Below are positions 55,636-63,349 of a stretch of DNA of 64,000 nt, in pieces. The notes beneath the pieces were generated by a model. It worked only from the letters and a program-made list of their open reading frames with translations. It did not search any database and was not told the DNA's origin. Position numbers and translations under genes: made by a program. The stretch covers positions 558,001-622,000 of the forward strand of contig NZ_CP017812.1 of NCBI RefSeq assembly GCF_001856685.1, read 5' to 3'. Numbering within the stretch: position 1 is the stretch's first letter; every line of letters starts with the position of its first letter. Source of the stretch: Boudabousia tangfeifanii. GTDB lineage: Bacteria > Actinomycetota > Actinomycetes > Actinomycetales > Actinomycetaceae.

Positions 55636-56293
55636 TTTGCGCGAATGGTTCGATGAGCGCCGCACTCTGCGTGAGTGGGGTTCTTTGGAGCTGGTTGCGC
55701 CCAAGCCATTATTGGGCACTTTGCGGGGCGTGTCTGATTTGCGCTTGCGGGGCATGCGCGGCCGGGACCATGAGGACATGCTACGTTTGCGGGTCGCTAA
55801 CCAGGAGTGGTTGACTCCCTGGGAGGCAACCATGCCCCCGAATACCGGACAGTCTTTACCGACGGTGTCCCAGTTTTGTCGGCAGAGCGATCAGCAGGTT
55901 GGCCGTGGTTTGTTGGCACCGTTTTCGATCTGGGTTGATGGTGAGCTGGCCGGTGAGGTCAATGCGTACGCGGTTAGCTGGCAGTCGCTTTGTTCGGGAA
56001 TGCTGGGGTATTGGTTGCGGGCCGAGGACGCGGGCCGGGGCATTATGCCGGCTTCGATTGCTTTAGCGACCGATTATTTGTTGGGGGAGTCGGGCTTGCA
56101 CCGTCTCGAGGTGAATATCATGCCCCATAATGATGCTTCGCTGCGGGTGATGGAAAAGTTAGGCTGGCGCTGTGAGGGGCGCCGAGCCGACTACATGTAC
56201 ATTCAGGGAAAGTGGCAAGATCATCTTTCTTTTGCCACCACGGTCGAGGAGTTACCTGCGGGTGGTTGGACCGAGTTTTTGAGCCGGCCCTAA
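55628..56293 (+). CDS. GNAT-family acetyltransferase (RimJ-like)
   Basis: The 221-residue product has an N-terminal lead (TSLREWFDERRTLREWGSLE), the beta-rich GNAT core and the acetyl-CoA loop LRAEDAGRGIMPASIALATD, followed by HRLEVNIMPHNDASLRVMEKLGW, the classic RimJ/RimL pattern. It may acetylate a protein N-terminus or another amine. The ATG overlaps the glp stop (ATGACTAG). Its position between glp and sepX is conserved in actinobacteria, yet its role there is not known to me. Confidence 0.85.
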   Translation: MTSLREWFDERRTLREWGSLELVAPKPLLGTLRGVSDLRLRGMRGRDHEDMLRLRVANQEWLTPWEATMPPNTGQSLPTVSQFCRQSDQQVGRGLLAPFSIWVDGELAGEVNAYAVSWQSLCSGMLGYWLRAEDAGRGIMPASIALATDYLLGESGLHRLEVNIMPHNDASLRVMEKLGWRCEGRRADYMYIQGKWQDHLSFATTVEELPAGGWTEFLSRP

Positions 56294-56419
56294 TTTCTTT
56301 GTTGCTGCGATTTTTGCGGGGGAGCGCCCTCGGCAAATTTGGGCTAAATTTCAAGCGAATTTTACCTTTTTCGGCGTGCCATGTCGGGTGTTTGCCTTGG
56401 GGTGAATTAGGTTAGGCGT

Positions 56420-57682
56420 GTGGAGATTGCAGGATGGATGTTTGGCGCACTGGCACTTTTGTTGCTGGGCGCTTTTGTCCCGCTAATCTCGATGCAGCGT
56501 GCGGCAGACGCGCAGATGCACGAAGAGGATCGCTTTTCGGCGAATTTGCGTTTGTTGACACCGACGGAAAAGTCTCGCGTTTACGCAGACTTGGACCACC
56601 GGGTGGCTTTGCATCCAGCCGGTATTGACCCGACCGCGCCCATCACGAAAGAGGGCATGATTATGAAGCAGGAACAGATGAAAACCTCCGCTACTATGGC
56701 TGGCATGTTGGCCCAGCGTGCTGCGGTAATCGGCGAGTTGTCGGTTAGTGCGAAGCGTCGCCGTGCGGTGGTGGCTTTATTGGCTCTGCTAGCGATTGCG
56801 TTGGTGGCGTTGGTGGCCACATCGGTGCTCACTTCTTGGGCCTATTTAGCGATTCCCGTTGTGGGGATTGTAGCTGCCTTGTGGCACGGTCAGGTGAAAA
56901 CTAAGCGGGCGATGGCTCGCTTGTCGGACCTTGACGAACAGATTGCTAAGCTTCGGGCTCGTCGCGGCGGCGCTAAAAAGCTGGCCCAGAAGCCTGCTGC
57001 TGGAGCGTCTTCCCAGACTGCGAAGAGTGGCCGGAGCGTAAAGTCTAATGTTTCTGCCAATGCGGTTGCTGCCGCTGAGACTGCCAAGAATGAGCCGGCG
57101 ATCCGTGATTTGCTAGCCGAGGGTGAGACTGTTGAAACGATGGGAAAGGCCGTGTCGGTGGCTGAATCGTCGGTTTCGACAGAGTTGGTCGAAACTGTTT
57201 CGGATGAAGTGATCGAGGCCGAGATTGTGGCAGAAGCTGATGACGAGTCTGTTATCGATTCGACTGATGACGCCACCGAGGTACCTGACGCTCAGTTGGC
57301 TGAAGAGGAAGAGCCAGAGGCTGTATCGTCTAAGAACGCGGATGAACCGATGACTACTTCTGGTGGGATTAAGGTCAGCGGGGAAGCGGCTCGTCGGGCG
57401 ACTGCAGTAGCTTCAGCCCCATCGCACTTGGGCGGTGGACGTCCTTGGGCACCGCGCACTTTGCCTCCTTCGACCTACCAGTTGCGCGAGAACGCCCCTA
57501 AGCGCCCAATTCGTCCTTTGACCCCACCGGCTGGCATCAGCCCAGATGTTCCTCGCGTGGTTCGCCCTCGGGTTGCTCGCGCCCCACAAACCGGCGCCCT
57601 GTCCAGCGCCGAGGTTGCTGCTGGGGCTGGCTTACTTGACGTGGACTCGTTGATCGAGAGCCGCCGCGCCGCCGCCAGCTAA
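56420..57682 (+). CDS. sepX: Divisome membrane protein SepX/GlpR
   Basis: The 420-residue product has an N-terminal membrane segment (about 3-25), a linker with VYADLDHRVALHPAGI, two more membrane segments (about 118-160) and a long, acidic and then Pro/Arg-rich, low-complexity cytosolic tail. This architecture and its place after galU-glp-GNAT match SepX/GlpR, the membrane partner of Glp in actinobacterial septation. The start is GTG 56420 with TAGGTT a few bases upstream, so a leaderless message is likely. The tail has RPLTPPAGISPDVPRVVRPR at the end. Confidence 0.82.
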   Translation: MEIAGWMFGALALLLLGAFVPLISMQRAADAQMHEEDRFSANLRLLTPTEKSRVYADLDHRVALHPAGIDPTAPITKEGMIMKQEQMKTSATMAGMLAQRAAVIGELSVSAKRRRAVVALLALLAIALVALVATSVLTSWAYLAIPVVGIVAALWHGQVKTKRAMARLSDLDEQIAKLRARRGGAKKLAQKPAAGASSQTAKSGRSVKSNVSANAVAAAETAKNEPAIRDLLAEGETVETMGKAVSVAESSVSTELVETVSDEVIEAEIVAEADDESVIDSTDDATEVPDAQLAEEEEPEAVSSKNADEPMTTSGGIKVSGEAARRATAVASAPSHLGGGRPWAPRTLPPSTYQLRENAPKRPIRPLTPPAGISPDVPRVVRPRVARAPQTGALSSAEVAAGAGLLDVDSLIESRRAAAS

Positions 57683-57718
57683 CGGTTACCAGCAAAGATA
57701 GCCGAAATAAAACGTAGC

Positions 57719-57750
57719 AAATGGGACCCGATATTTATCGGGTCCCATTT
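57719..57750 (+). terminator. Terminator after sepX
   Basis: AAATGGGACCCGA (57719-57731) pairs with TCGGGTCCCATTT (57738-57750) around a six-base loop. It separates the galU-sepX operon from the tRNA gene. Confidence 0.88.
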
Positions 57751-57790
57751 CGCATCCTGGGTGCAAAAGTGCTATTATTTTCGAGTCCTA

Positions 57791-57866
57791 GGGGCTATAG
57801 CGCAGTTGGTAGCGCGTCTCGTTCGCAATGAGAAGGTCGGGGGTTCGATTCCCCCTAGCTCCACCA
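57791..57866 (+). tRNA. tRNA-Ala (anticodon CGC)
   Basis: A full cloverleaf is readable: acceptor GGGGCTA with TAGCTCC, D arm GCGC-GCGC, anticodon arm TCTCG-TTCGCAA-TGAGA giving anticodon CGC (reads GCG, Ala), T arm GGGGG-TTCGATT-CCCCC, and encoded CCA. It is 76 bases long. TATTAT at 57773-57778 is a plausible -10. Phage-derived DNA begins just after it, so it is a probable integration site, although no second copy of its 3' end was seen in the window. Confidence 0.96.
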
Positions 57867-57869
57867 ACT

Positions 57870-57909
57870 AGATGCTGGTTTGGATACAATCCAAGCCAGC
57901 ATCTTTTTT
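57870..57909 (+). terminator. Terminator after tRNA-Ala
   Basis: AGATGCTGGTTTGGA (57870-57884) pairs with TCCAAGCCAGCATCT (57890-57904, one G-T pair), followed by six Ts. It ends the tRNA transcript. Confidence 0.9.
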
Positions 57910-57959
57910 CATGCCCGAAGGTGGGTTTTCCCTTGCAAATGCTTGGTTTTGTGGGAGAG

Positions 57960-58130
57960 CTGGGCCACGATCTTCACCTGGTATTGAGAAGTGGAAAATG
58001 GATAACATTTTCATCCGCAGCGATCTAGCCGGGAACATCAAACCCGACAAAGAGAAGAACGTTGAGAAAATCGACAGGGTCGTCACCACAATCATGGGCC
58101 TAGACCGCTCGATTAGATGCGGGACTGACT
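57960..58130 (+). pseudogene. Remnant of phage terminase large subunit (C-terminus)
   Basis: In the frame containing 57992, the translation reads KWKMDNIFIRSDLAGNIKPD followed by KEKNVEKIDRVVTTIMGLDR, a pattern characteristic of the end of HK97-type phage terminase large subunits. The ATPase and nuclease parts are missing, and after about 58118 the frame loses similarity. It is a decayed prophage fragment next to the tRNA gene. A larger open frame through here (57872-58549) is a chance frame across several fragments. Confidence 0.7.
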
Positions 58131-58179
58131 CGGCGGGGTTTGGAGCATCCGGGCACGGATTCGTCATCCAGCGCGGGCA

Positions 58180-58350
58180 TGGGAGTCATGGCAGTCCCCT
58201 TCGGCGATTCTGGGAATGCGGGCAAGCTCACTGTATTCTAAGAGGGAATGAAGTACATGCCGATTCGGGTTCGTCCGGAGCAGGCGCAGTTCTTGGAGAC
58301 CCGCAAATTTCAGATCAACGAGATCGCCCGTATCTTTCGCAAACCATTAG
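58180..58350 (+). pseudogene. Remnant of phage portal protein
   Basis: In one frame the sequence reads NAGKLTVF, then an in-frame stop TAA at 58239-58241, then EGMKYMPIRV, PEQAQFLETRKFQINEIARI and F. This matches the middle of HK97-type portal proteins, where the residue run before and after the stop is normally continuous. The rest of the gene is missing. It follows the terminase remnant in the standard phage gene order. Confidence 0.65.
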
Positions 58351-58352
58351 CA

Positions 58353-58549
58353 ATCTAGAAACCAGAAAACCGACAGCTCAGAGCAAGGAAAGCATTATCA
58401 GAAACCAAACGCCGAGATCGCACAGGCGGAGGGTAAAATCGCTGCCATGGGAACATTACCTGCTATCTAGGAAACAAAGGTGCCCAAGATTTTTTAGAAG
58501 CCATTTGGGTTACGCTCGTCGACAGCCTGATTCAATTGATGTAATATGA
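58353..58549 (+). pseudogene. Decayed C-terminal fragment of a serine recombinase
   Basis: Translations in two frames give SEQGKHYQKPNAEIAQAEGK then IAAM, and, after a frame change near 58450, NITCYLGNKGAQDFLEAIWV. These align with the coiled-coil end and C-terminus of the recombinase fragment at 62.2-63.0 kb (EQRYQELSAEIAWAKEKIAA, then NIAHYLENQG). It is a second, more decayed copy of the same kind of gene, on the near side of the SIR2-HerA cassette. Confidence 0.65.
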
Positions 58550-58698
58550 AGAATGTTCTCGACGGCGCCCAGAGAGTGGATCGGGTCGGAGCAGAGGGAG
58601 CATACTATGTGCAAGTTTCCAGACTGGACTTTTTGTGATCAACGTGGTCACGGCGATGTGAGCGCCGCGCGGTCACGGGCTGGCCAGGAGGCTGGGAA

Positions 58699-60003
58699 AT
58701 GACCTCGGTGTGTATCAATGGCACGCTACAACAGCCTGTTCCTGAAGCCCAATCCCATCAGATTACCCCGGTGCGGCTGCGTACTATCGTTGAATCTGCA
58801 CATCTCAACTTCCTTATCGGTGCTGGTACATCTAGCTCTTACTTCGTTGCTTTGGGTAACATCGAGGACGCCCTTACGCAGGTTACCGATTCACAGGCTT
58901 CGCAAGCTGTTAAGGCACTCGTTCGCGCTTCAATCCAGGCGTACTTCTTTGAACGGGTTCTCGCTCCTAATACAAAGATTATTGAACGTGATGAATCAGC
59001 GGAGGGAATTCTCCGATCATATGCACGCTTCATTCGTACGCTAAATCGCATCTTGTTACGCAGGCGGAGCACCCTCCTGTCGAAGCAAGTGAACATATTC
59101 ACAACCAACGTGGATATGTTGTTCGAAGTGGCTATGGAGGAAAGTGGAATTGACTACTCTGACGGATTCAGCGGCAAGATCCGACCCAAATTTAACCTCG
59201 GTGACTTCAGCACGCTCCGCTTCCGCACGGGCAGCCGATACGAGCATAGATTCGAGGTCCCTGTATTCAACCTCATTAAGATCCATGGATCGGCTGCTTG
59301 GCGCCAGCATCAGAGTGAAAATCGAAAAACGGATATTTTCTTTGATCATTCTCTTGATCTCGTGCGCGAGGTAGCGGCACACTTCGAGGAAGCAAAAAGT
59401 TATCTAATCCCAGTTCTTGTCGATCCTCAGCCTGAAGATCAGGGGCCGACTATCCGTCCGATAGATGACCTAATTGCTGACGCGGTCCAGCGATTAGGAG
59501 GCGCGGACAAGGAGCCTCTGGAAGTTGCGGGCTTTGCGGCAGTGTATAACAAACTTGGAATCGTCAATCCAGACAAGCGCAAGTTTGCGACTACCGTGTT
59601 GAATGAGACCTACTACGAGCTGATTCGCCGATTGGCTAATGAACTCGAAAAAGAGAACAGTGTTCTGTTTGTCCATGGCTTCTCATTTAGAGATGAACAC
59701 CTCCGCGACATTGTACTACGAGCGGCCCGAACAAACCCCACCCTACAGATCATCGTTTTCTGCTATTCCCGTGAAGGGCTCGAATCGTACGAGCAGCTCT
59801 TACCGGATGTCGAGCTCAAGAATGGTAACATTGAATTTGTTACCCCAGCTGAGCCAGCCAGAGGTGAAAAAGAACGAAAGATTACCCTCGATGTGCTCGA
59901 ATCCGATTACTTCGCATCGATCGTTCCCGACAAGACCCCCGACCCTGACCAACGGATCGAAATCGATATTAGTACCCCTCCTGCGGAGACATCCAATGAT
60001 TGA
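58699..60003 (+). CDS. SIR2-domain protein of a SIR2-HerA defence system
   Basis: The 434-residue product has a SIR2 fold: NAD-binding LNFLIGAGTSS (about 35-45), FTTNVDMLFE (about 134), catalytic His in LIKIHGSAAW (about 195), and a C-terminal VLFVHGFSFRDEHLRDIVLR. In SIR2-HerA systems such proteins act as NADases or nucleases that stop infected cells. There is no signal or membrane segment. CAGGAGG precedes the ATG. The stop overlaps the HerA gene by 8 bases (ATGATTGA), so the two products should be made together. Function is inferred from family and pairing. Confidence 0.85.
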   Translation: MTSVCINGTLQQPVPEAQSHQITPVRLRTIVESAHLNFLIGAGTSSSYFVALGNIEDALTQVTDSQASQAVKALVRASIQAYFFERVLAPNTKIIERDESAEGILRSYARFIRTLNRILLRRRSTLLSKQVNIFTTNVDMLFEVAMEESGIDYSDGFSGKIRPKFNLGDFSTLRFRTGSRYEHRFEVPVFNLIKIHGSAAWRQHQSENRKTDIFFDHSLDLVREVAAHFEEAKSYLIPVLVDPQPEDQGPTIRPIDDLIADAVQRLGGADKEPLEVAGFAAVYNKLGIVNPDKRKFATTVLNETYYELIRRLANELEKENSVLFVHGFSFRDEHLRDIVLRAARTNPTLQIIVFCYSREGLESYEQLLPDVELKNGNIEFVTPAEPARGEKERKITLDVLESDYFASIVPDKTPDPDQRIEIDISTPPAETSND

Positions 60004-61981
60004 GGACATCATGCTTGACCAGGATGCCGTGTTCCGAGTCGGCCGAGTGGTGTCTGTAGATGGTAGGCGCGTGCGCATAGCCGTCGATAAGCTCAAGAAC
60101 GGGTCGCATCTCCTGTACCGCGGTAGCCTAGTACGAAACGTTGCCGTTTCAAGTTACGTGAAAATCGTCAAGGGCTTCGTTGATTTGATAGCGAAAGTCG
60201 ATGGTGAGGTTGTCGAAGAGGATCGCAGCACCACATCGACATACCGTCGGGGTGTAGACACATTATCCCGTCAACTCAATGTGAGTCTTTTAGGCTATAT
60301 TGAAGGTGGGCGCTTTGAGCGGGGAGTTCGTGAGATGCCACTCATCGACAACGAGTGCTTCATACTCACCGCAGAGGAATTTGATCTTATTCATACCTTT
60401 GTTTCTGACAGTGATGAGCCGTTGGTGATCGGCACACTGGCGGTGGAACCAACCCAATCCGTTGCCGTCGGGGTTAACGCGATTTTTGCTAGTCACGTCG
60501 GAATCTTCGGAAACACGGGAAGCGGCAAGTCGTACACACTCGCGAAGCTCTACCACGAACTTTTCGAGAAGTATGGAGATATTGGAACGTTTCGTCAGAG
60601 GTCCCAGTTCGTTTTGATTGACTTTAATGGTGAGTACGTCAACCGGACCGACGAGTCTGACGGATACGCAACAGCAGTGATTGCCGGTGATGACGTGAAG
60701 CAGGTTTATGATCTGTCGACTTATGATGATCGCGGTGACCGTCTTCCTCTGCCAAAAGCTGCTGTGTATGATCCGGTGTTCTGGACGGTGCTGCTTGATG
60801 CGACCGAGAAGACACAGGCGCCCTTTATTGCGCGCGTGTTGAAGAGCGACTACTGGGATGCCCTACTTCCAAACTCTGATACGCTCCTCGATGTTATAGG
60901 CGACCTTGTCGTACGAGCGACAAAGAGCAATGATGCAACGATCGATCGGCAACTTCCCGTCAACTTTTTAGAGGAGATCGAGGAGTGTCTTGGTAATGGT
61001 GTTGATCATCAGGCACTTTCTGTACTGATACAAGATATGAAAGACCATCTCCACTACCACAGCAAAAACCATGACTTTTTCTGGAGCTCGTCTGATAGTA
61101 CACAAAAAATTTGGGCTAATGATGATGTTTGGAGTGATTTTATAAAAAATAAGGTCACTGTAACCCAGCAGGATTTTTCTTCGGTTAGGGATGTTGATCT
61201 TGTGCGCTTCAAGTTGGTGCTTCAGTATTATCGCGACGTGATCAGCGGATTTGCGAATCGAGAACACCTTGGTCCGATGATGAAGCGCATGAGTGAGCGC
61301 GTGCCAAGTATCAAGCGGCTTGTCACGGTGTCTGATGACGCTCTCACAAGGATGCCTTTAACTGTTGTGTCGCTGCGGAACGTTAACCTTGCTATGCGTA
61401 AGGTCCTCCCCATGATCGTTTGTAAACATCTCTACGACGAAAAGAAACGATCAGATCCTCGTGGTCAGAAATATCTCAATCTGATTATCGATGAAGCGCA
61501 TAATATATTGTCCTCGCAGTCCTCTCGTGAGAGCGAAGCTTGGAGGGACTATCGCTTGGAGACGTTTGAAGAGATTGTCAAGGAAGGTCGCAAGTTTGGC
61601 GTTTTCTTGACTATCGCTAGCCAGCGCCCTCATGACATTTCTGAGACTATCGTCTCGCAATTGCACAACTATTTTCTCCATAGATTGGTGAATAATCTTG
61701 ATGTTCATGCAATCGAAAAGGCAGTTGCGTACCTCGATCGAGTATCGTTTGAATCGCTTCCAATACTGCCAACGGGAACTACTGTTCTTGCAGGGGTCTC
61801 TGTTCAAGTTCCAGTCGTGGTGAAAATCGGTCAGCTTCCGCCAGCTGCTGCCCCGAACAGTCGCACCATGTCGGTAGTGGATGAATGGCTTTCGCCGCTA
61901 TTGCCTGAGCCGATTGATGATGATCTGCCGGACGAACAGAAACGGAATGGTGACATCTCGGCAGTTGAATTCCCATTCTGA
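59996..61981 (+). CDS. HerA-type ATPase of a SIR2-HerA defence system
   Basis: The 661-residue product has an N-terminal HAS-barrel-like region (QDAVFRVGRVVSVDGRRVRI), Walker A GIFGNTGSGKSYTL (about 171), Walker B LIIDEAHNIL (about 495) and the sensor/arginine region FLTIASQRPHDISETIVSQL, all standard for hexameric FtsK-HerA ATPases. It is intact and overlaps the SIR2 gene. HerA partners assemble with SIR2 nucleases or NADases in described anti-phage systems. The start at ATG 59996 is chosen from that overlap; an upstream frame to 59639 runs inside the SIR2 gene. Confidence 0.87.
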   Translation: MIEDIMLDQDAVFRVGRVVSVDGRRVRIAVDKLKNGSHLLYRGSLVRNVAVSSYVKIVKGFVDLIAKVDGEVVEEDRSTTSTYRRGVDTLSRQLNVSLLGYIEGGRFERGVREMPLIDNECFILTAEEFDLIHTFVSDSDEPLVIGTLAVEPTQSVAVGVNAIFASHVGIFGNTGSGKSYTLAKLYHELFEKYGDIGTFRQRSQFVLIDFNGEYVNRTDESDGYATAVIAGDDVKQVYDLSTYDDRGDRLPLPKAAVYDPVFWTVLLDATEKTQAPFIARVLKSDYWDALLPNSDTLLDVIGDLVVRATKSNDATIDRQLPVNFLEEIEECLGNGVDHQALSVLIQDMKDHLHYHSKNHDFFWSSSDSTQKIWANDDVWSDFIKNKVTVTQQDFSSVRDVDLVRFKLVLQYYRDVISGFANREHLGPMMKRMSERVPSIKRLVTVSDDALTRMPLTVVSLRNVNLAMRKVLPMIVCKHLYDEKKRSDPRGQKYLNLIIDEAHNILSSQSSRESEAWRDYRLETFEEIVKEGRKFGVFLTIASQRPHDISETIVSQLHNYFLHRLVNNLDVHAIEKAVAYLDRVSFESLPILPTGTTVLAGVSVQVPVVVKIGQLPPAAAPNSRTMSVVDEWLSPLLPEPIDDDLPDEQKRNGDISAVEFPF

Positions 61982-62165
61982 CCTTACTGGTTTGAATAGA
62001 GAGTTCTCTCGAGTCGCCCTCGTGTCGACAGGTTATGGAGCAAGTCGCTACAGGATGATGCGTTGCAAGTACAAAGAGATTGATGCCTCCGTTGCCGATA
62101 GGAGATATCCGGTGATGAAGTTGTGATTCGCTCTGGTGTTTATTTTCCGCTAACGGAATAAAACA
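61982..62165. other. Junction region after HerA
   Basis: No convincing gene is seen. A 24-codon frame from ATG 62054 has no recognisable features. Recombinase similarity begins at about 62170, so a recombination boundary lies within this stretch. Confidence 0.35.
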
Positions 62166-62974
62166 TTGGACGAATCATTAAAGGGCGATGCGCTACTGCA
62201 AAAGACCTACACCGCCGACTTCCTGACCAAAACCATCAAACCCAACAACGGCCAGATCGCCCAGTACTACGTCCACGCCAACCATGAGGCCATCATTGCC
62301 CCTGACGTGTGGGAGTTAGTGCAAGCAAAACTTGCCTACCACGCCAAAGACGCCACTTCATACAAGCACCCGTTTTGCGGGCGGGTGATCTGCGGACAAT
62401 GCGGTAGTGCCTATGGGTGCAAGGTGTGGCATTCGGGAACCAAATACCAAAAACACATTTGGCGCTGCTGCGCCAAGTACGAGAAAAACACCCGTTGTAA
62501 AACCGCGCACGTGTCCGAAGAAGACATCCAAGGAGCCTTTACGCAAGCAGTAACCAGCCGCTACGCCACCACCAAAGGTGTACAAAGCTCACTGGACTTG
62601 ATTGAGAAGAAACTGCTGGCTATTGATGAGCTAAAAACCCGTCGGCAGAAAAGCCAGGTTAACCTTGAGCAAGTTCAGTCACGACTTAGCCAGCTGATCA
62701 CTCTGGCCACTCACCACGCCATCAGCGCCGGCGAATACGACCAGCAATACTACCAACTGGAAAGCGAGAGGGCAGAGCAAGAACAGCGCTACCAAGAACT
62801 GAGTGCAGAGATTGCCTGGGCGAAGGAGAAAATCGCTGCCGCCAAAACATCGCCCACTACCTAGAAAATCAAGGCACCCTCCAATACTCAGAGGCCGCCT
62901 GGCTCACCCTCATCGACCACGCCACCATCCATGCCGACGGCATCATCACCATCACTTTCAAGGACGAAAACTAA
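62166..62974 (+). pseudogene. Serine recombinase, 5'-truncated and frameshifted
   Basis: The readable part starts at LKGDALLQKTYTADFLTKT in the Recombinase domain, then APDVWELVQAKL, the zinc ribbon CGQCGSAYGC with a later C/C pair (RCCAKYEKNTRCK), and the coiled coil. The N-terminal resolvase domain with the catalytic serine is missing. The frame breaks at 62845-62850: the current frame ends at 62864, while the -1 frame continues NIAHYLENQGTLQYSEAAWL to 62974 with the usual C-terminus. It is therefore inactive as an integrase on its own. Confidence 0.82.
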
Positions 62975-63204
62975 GTCGAGGTCGACAGAACACGGCCGTT
63001 AACATTTGCCCCAAACTAACCTCACCTACTAGCGGTGAGGTGGAATGATCTTTGCTGCGACGCTGCACCCAACTGCACCCACTAAACCAGGTTGTGCGCC
63101 CACTTGAACTGGATTTGCACCCACGCCACGCACAACTGCACCCACAGTGGGGAAAATGCACCCAGCAGGCCCCTTGTATCATTCGCTGACACTAAAAACC
63201 ATCG
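62975..63204. repeat. Intergenic region with phased TGCACCCA boxes
   Basis: Five TGCACCCA boxes and one TGCGCCCA start at 63064, 63074, 63095, 63116, 63137 and 63157, a spacing of 10, 21, 21, 21 and 20 bases. That is one, then two, turns of DNA per step, so all boxes face the same side of the helix. A short hairpin (ACCTCACC with GGTGAGGT, 63019-63041) precedes them. No gene is present. This could be a binding array for a replication, recombination or regulatory protein. Confidence 0.75.
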
Positions 63205-63240
63205 CTCCCAGCATTGGTTCTGTTAATGCTGGGAGATTTT
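63205..63240 (+). terminator. Terminator after the box array
   Basis: CTCCCAGCATT (63205-63215) pairs with AATGCTGGGAG (63225-63235) followed by ATTTTTAT. It may also serve the convergent DUF1643 gene, since the minus-strand side ends in GGTTTTTAG. Confidence 0.82.
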
Positions 63241-63349
63241 TATTTATCGTTTGGCTTGGGCTGGGTCCAAGTCGGCAGTTTTCCTGGTTTTAGTGCTGCG
63301 TTTGTCCCGTCTAAAGGAAAAATTTGGCAGTTATGATGGCAAAAGATGG

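Noticed and set aside
54268..55833. A 521-codon frame on the minus strand across galU, glp and the GNAT gene
   Set aside because: It lies antisense to three well-recognised genes and has an Arg/His/Thr-rich composition typical of shadow frames.
57872..58549. A 225-codon open frame after the tRNA gene
   Set aside because: It crosses terminase, portal and recombinase remnants whose true frames differ; only the first third matches a protein family. Treated as a chance frame over decayed DNA.
58546..58638. A 30-codon frame (start MKNVLDGAQRVDRVG) before the SIR2 gene
   Set aside because: Too short, no clear ribosome-binding site and no recognisable pattern; it may be chance.
59639..59995. Upstream extension of the HerA gene by 119 codons
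   Set aside because: The extension lies wholly inside the SIR2 gene in another frame; the ATG at 59996 gives a normal HerA start and an 8-base overlap.
62841..62855. Programmed -1 frameshift in the serine recombinase
   Set aside because: The A-run GCCAAAACA does not give the required XXXYYYZ heptamer in the zero frame, and the N-terminal catalytic domain is missing anyway, so loss of a base is simpler.
63000..63180. CRISPR array at the TGCACCCA boxes
   Set aside because: The repeats are only 8 bases with 2-13 base gaps, far shorter than CRISPR repeats and spacers, and no cas gene is present.
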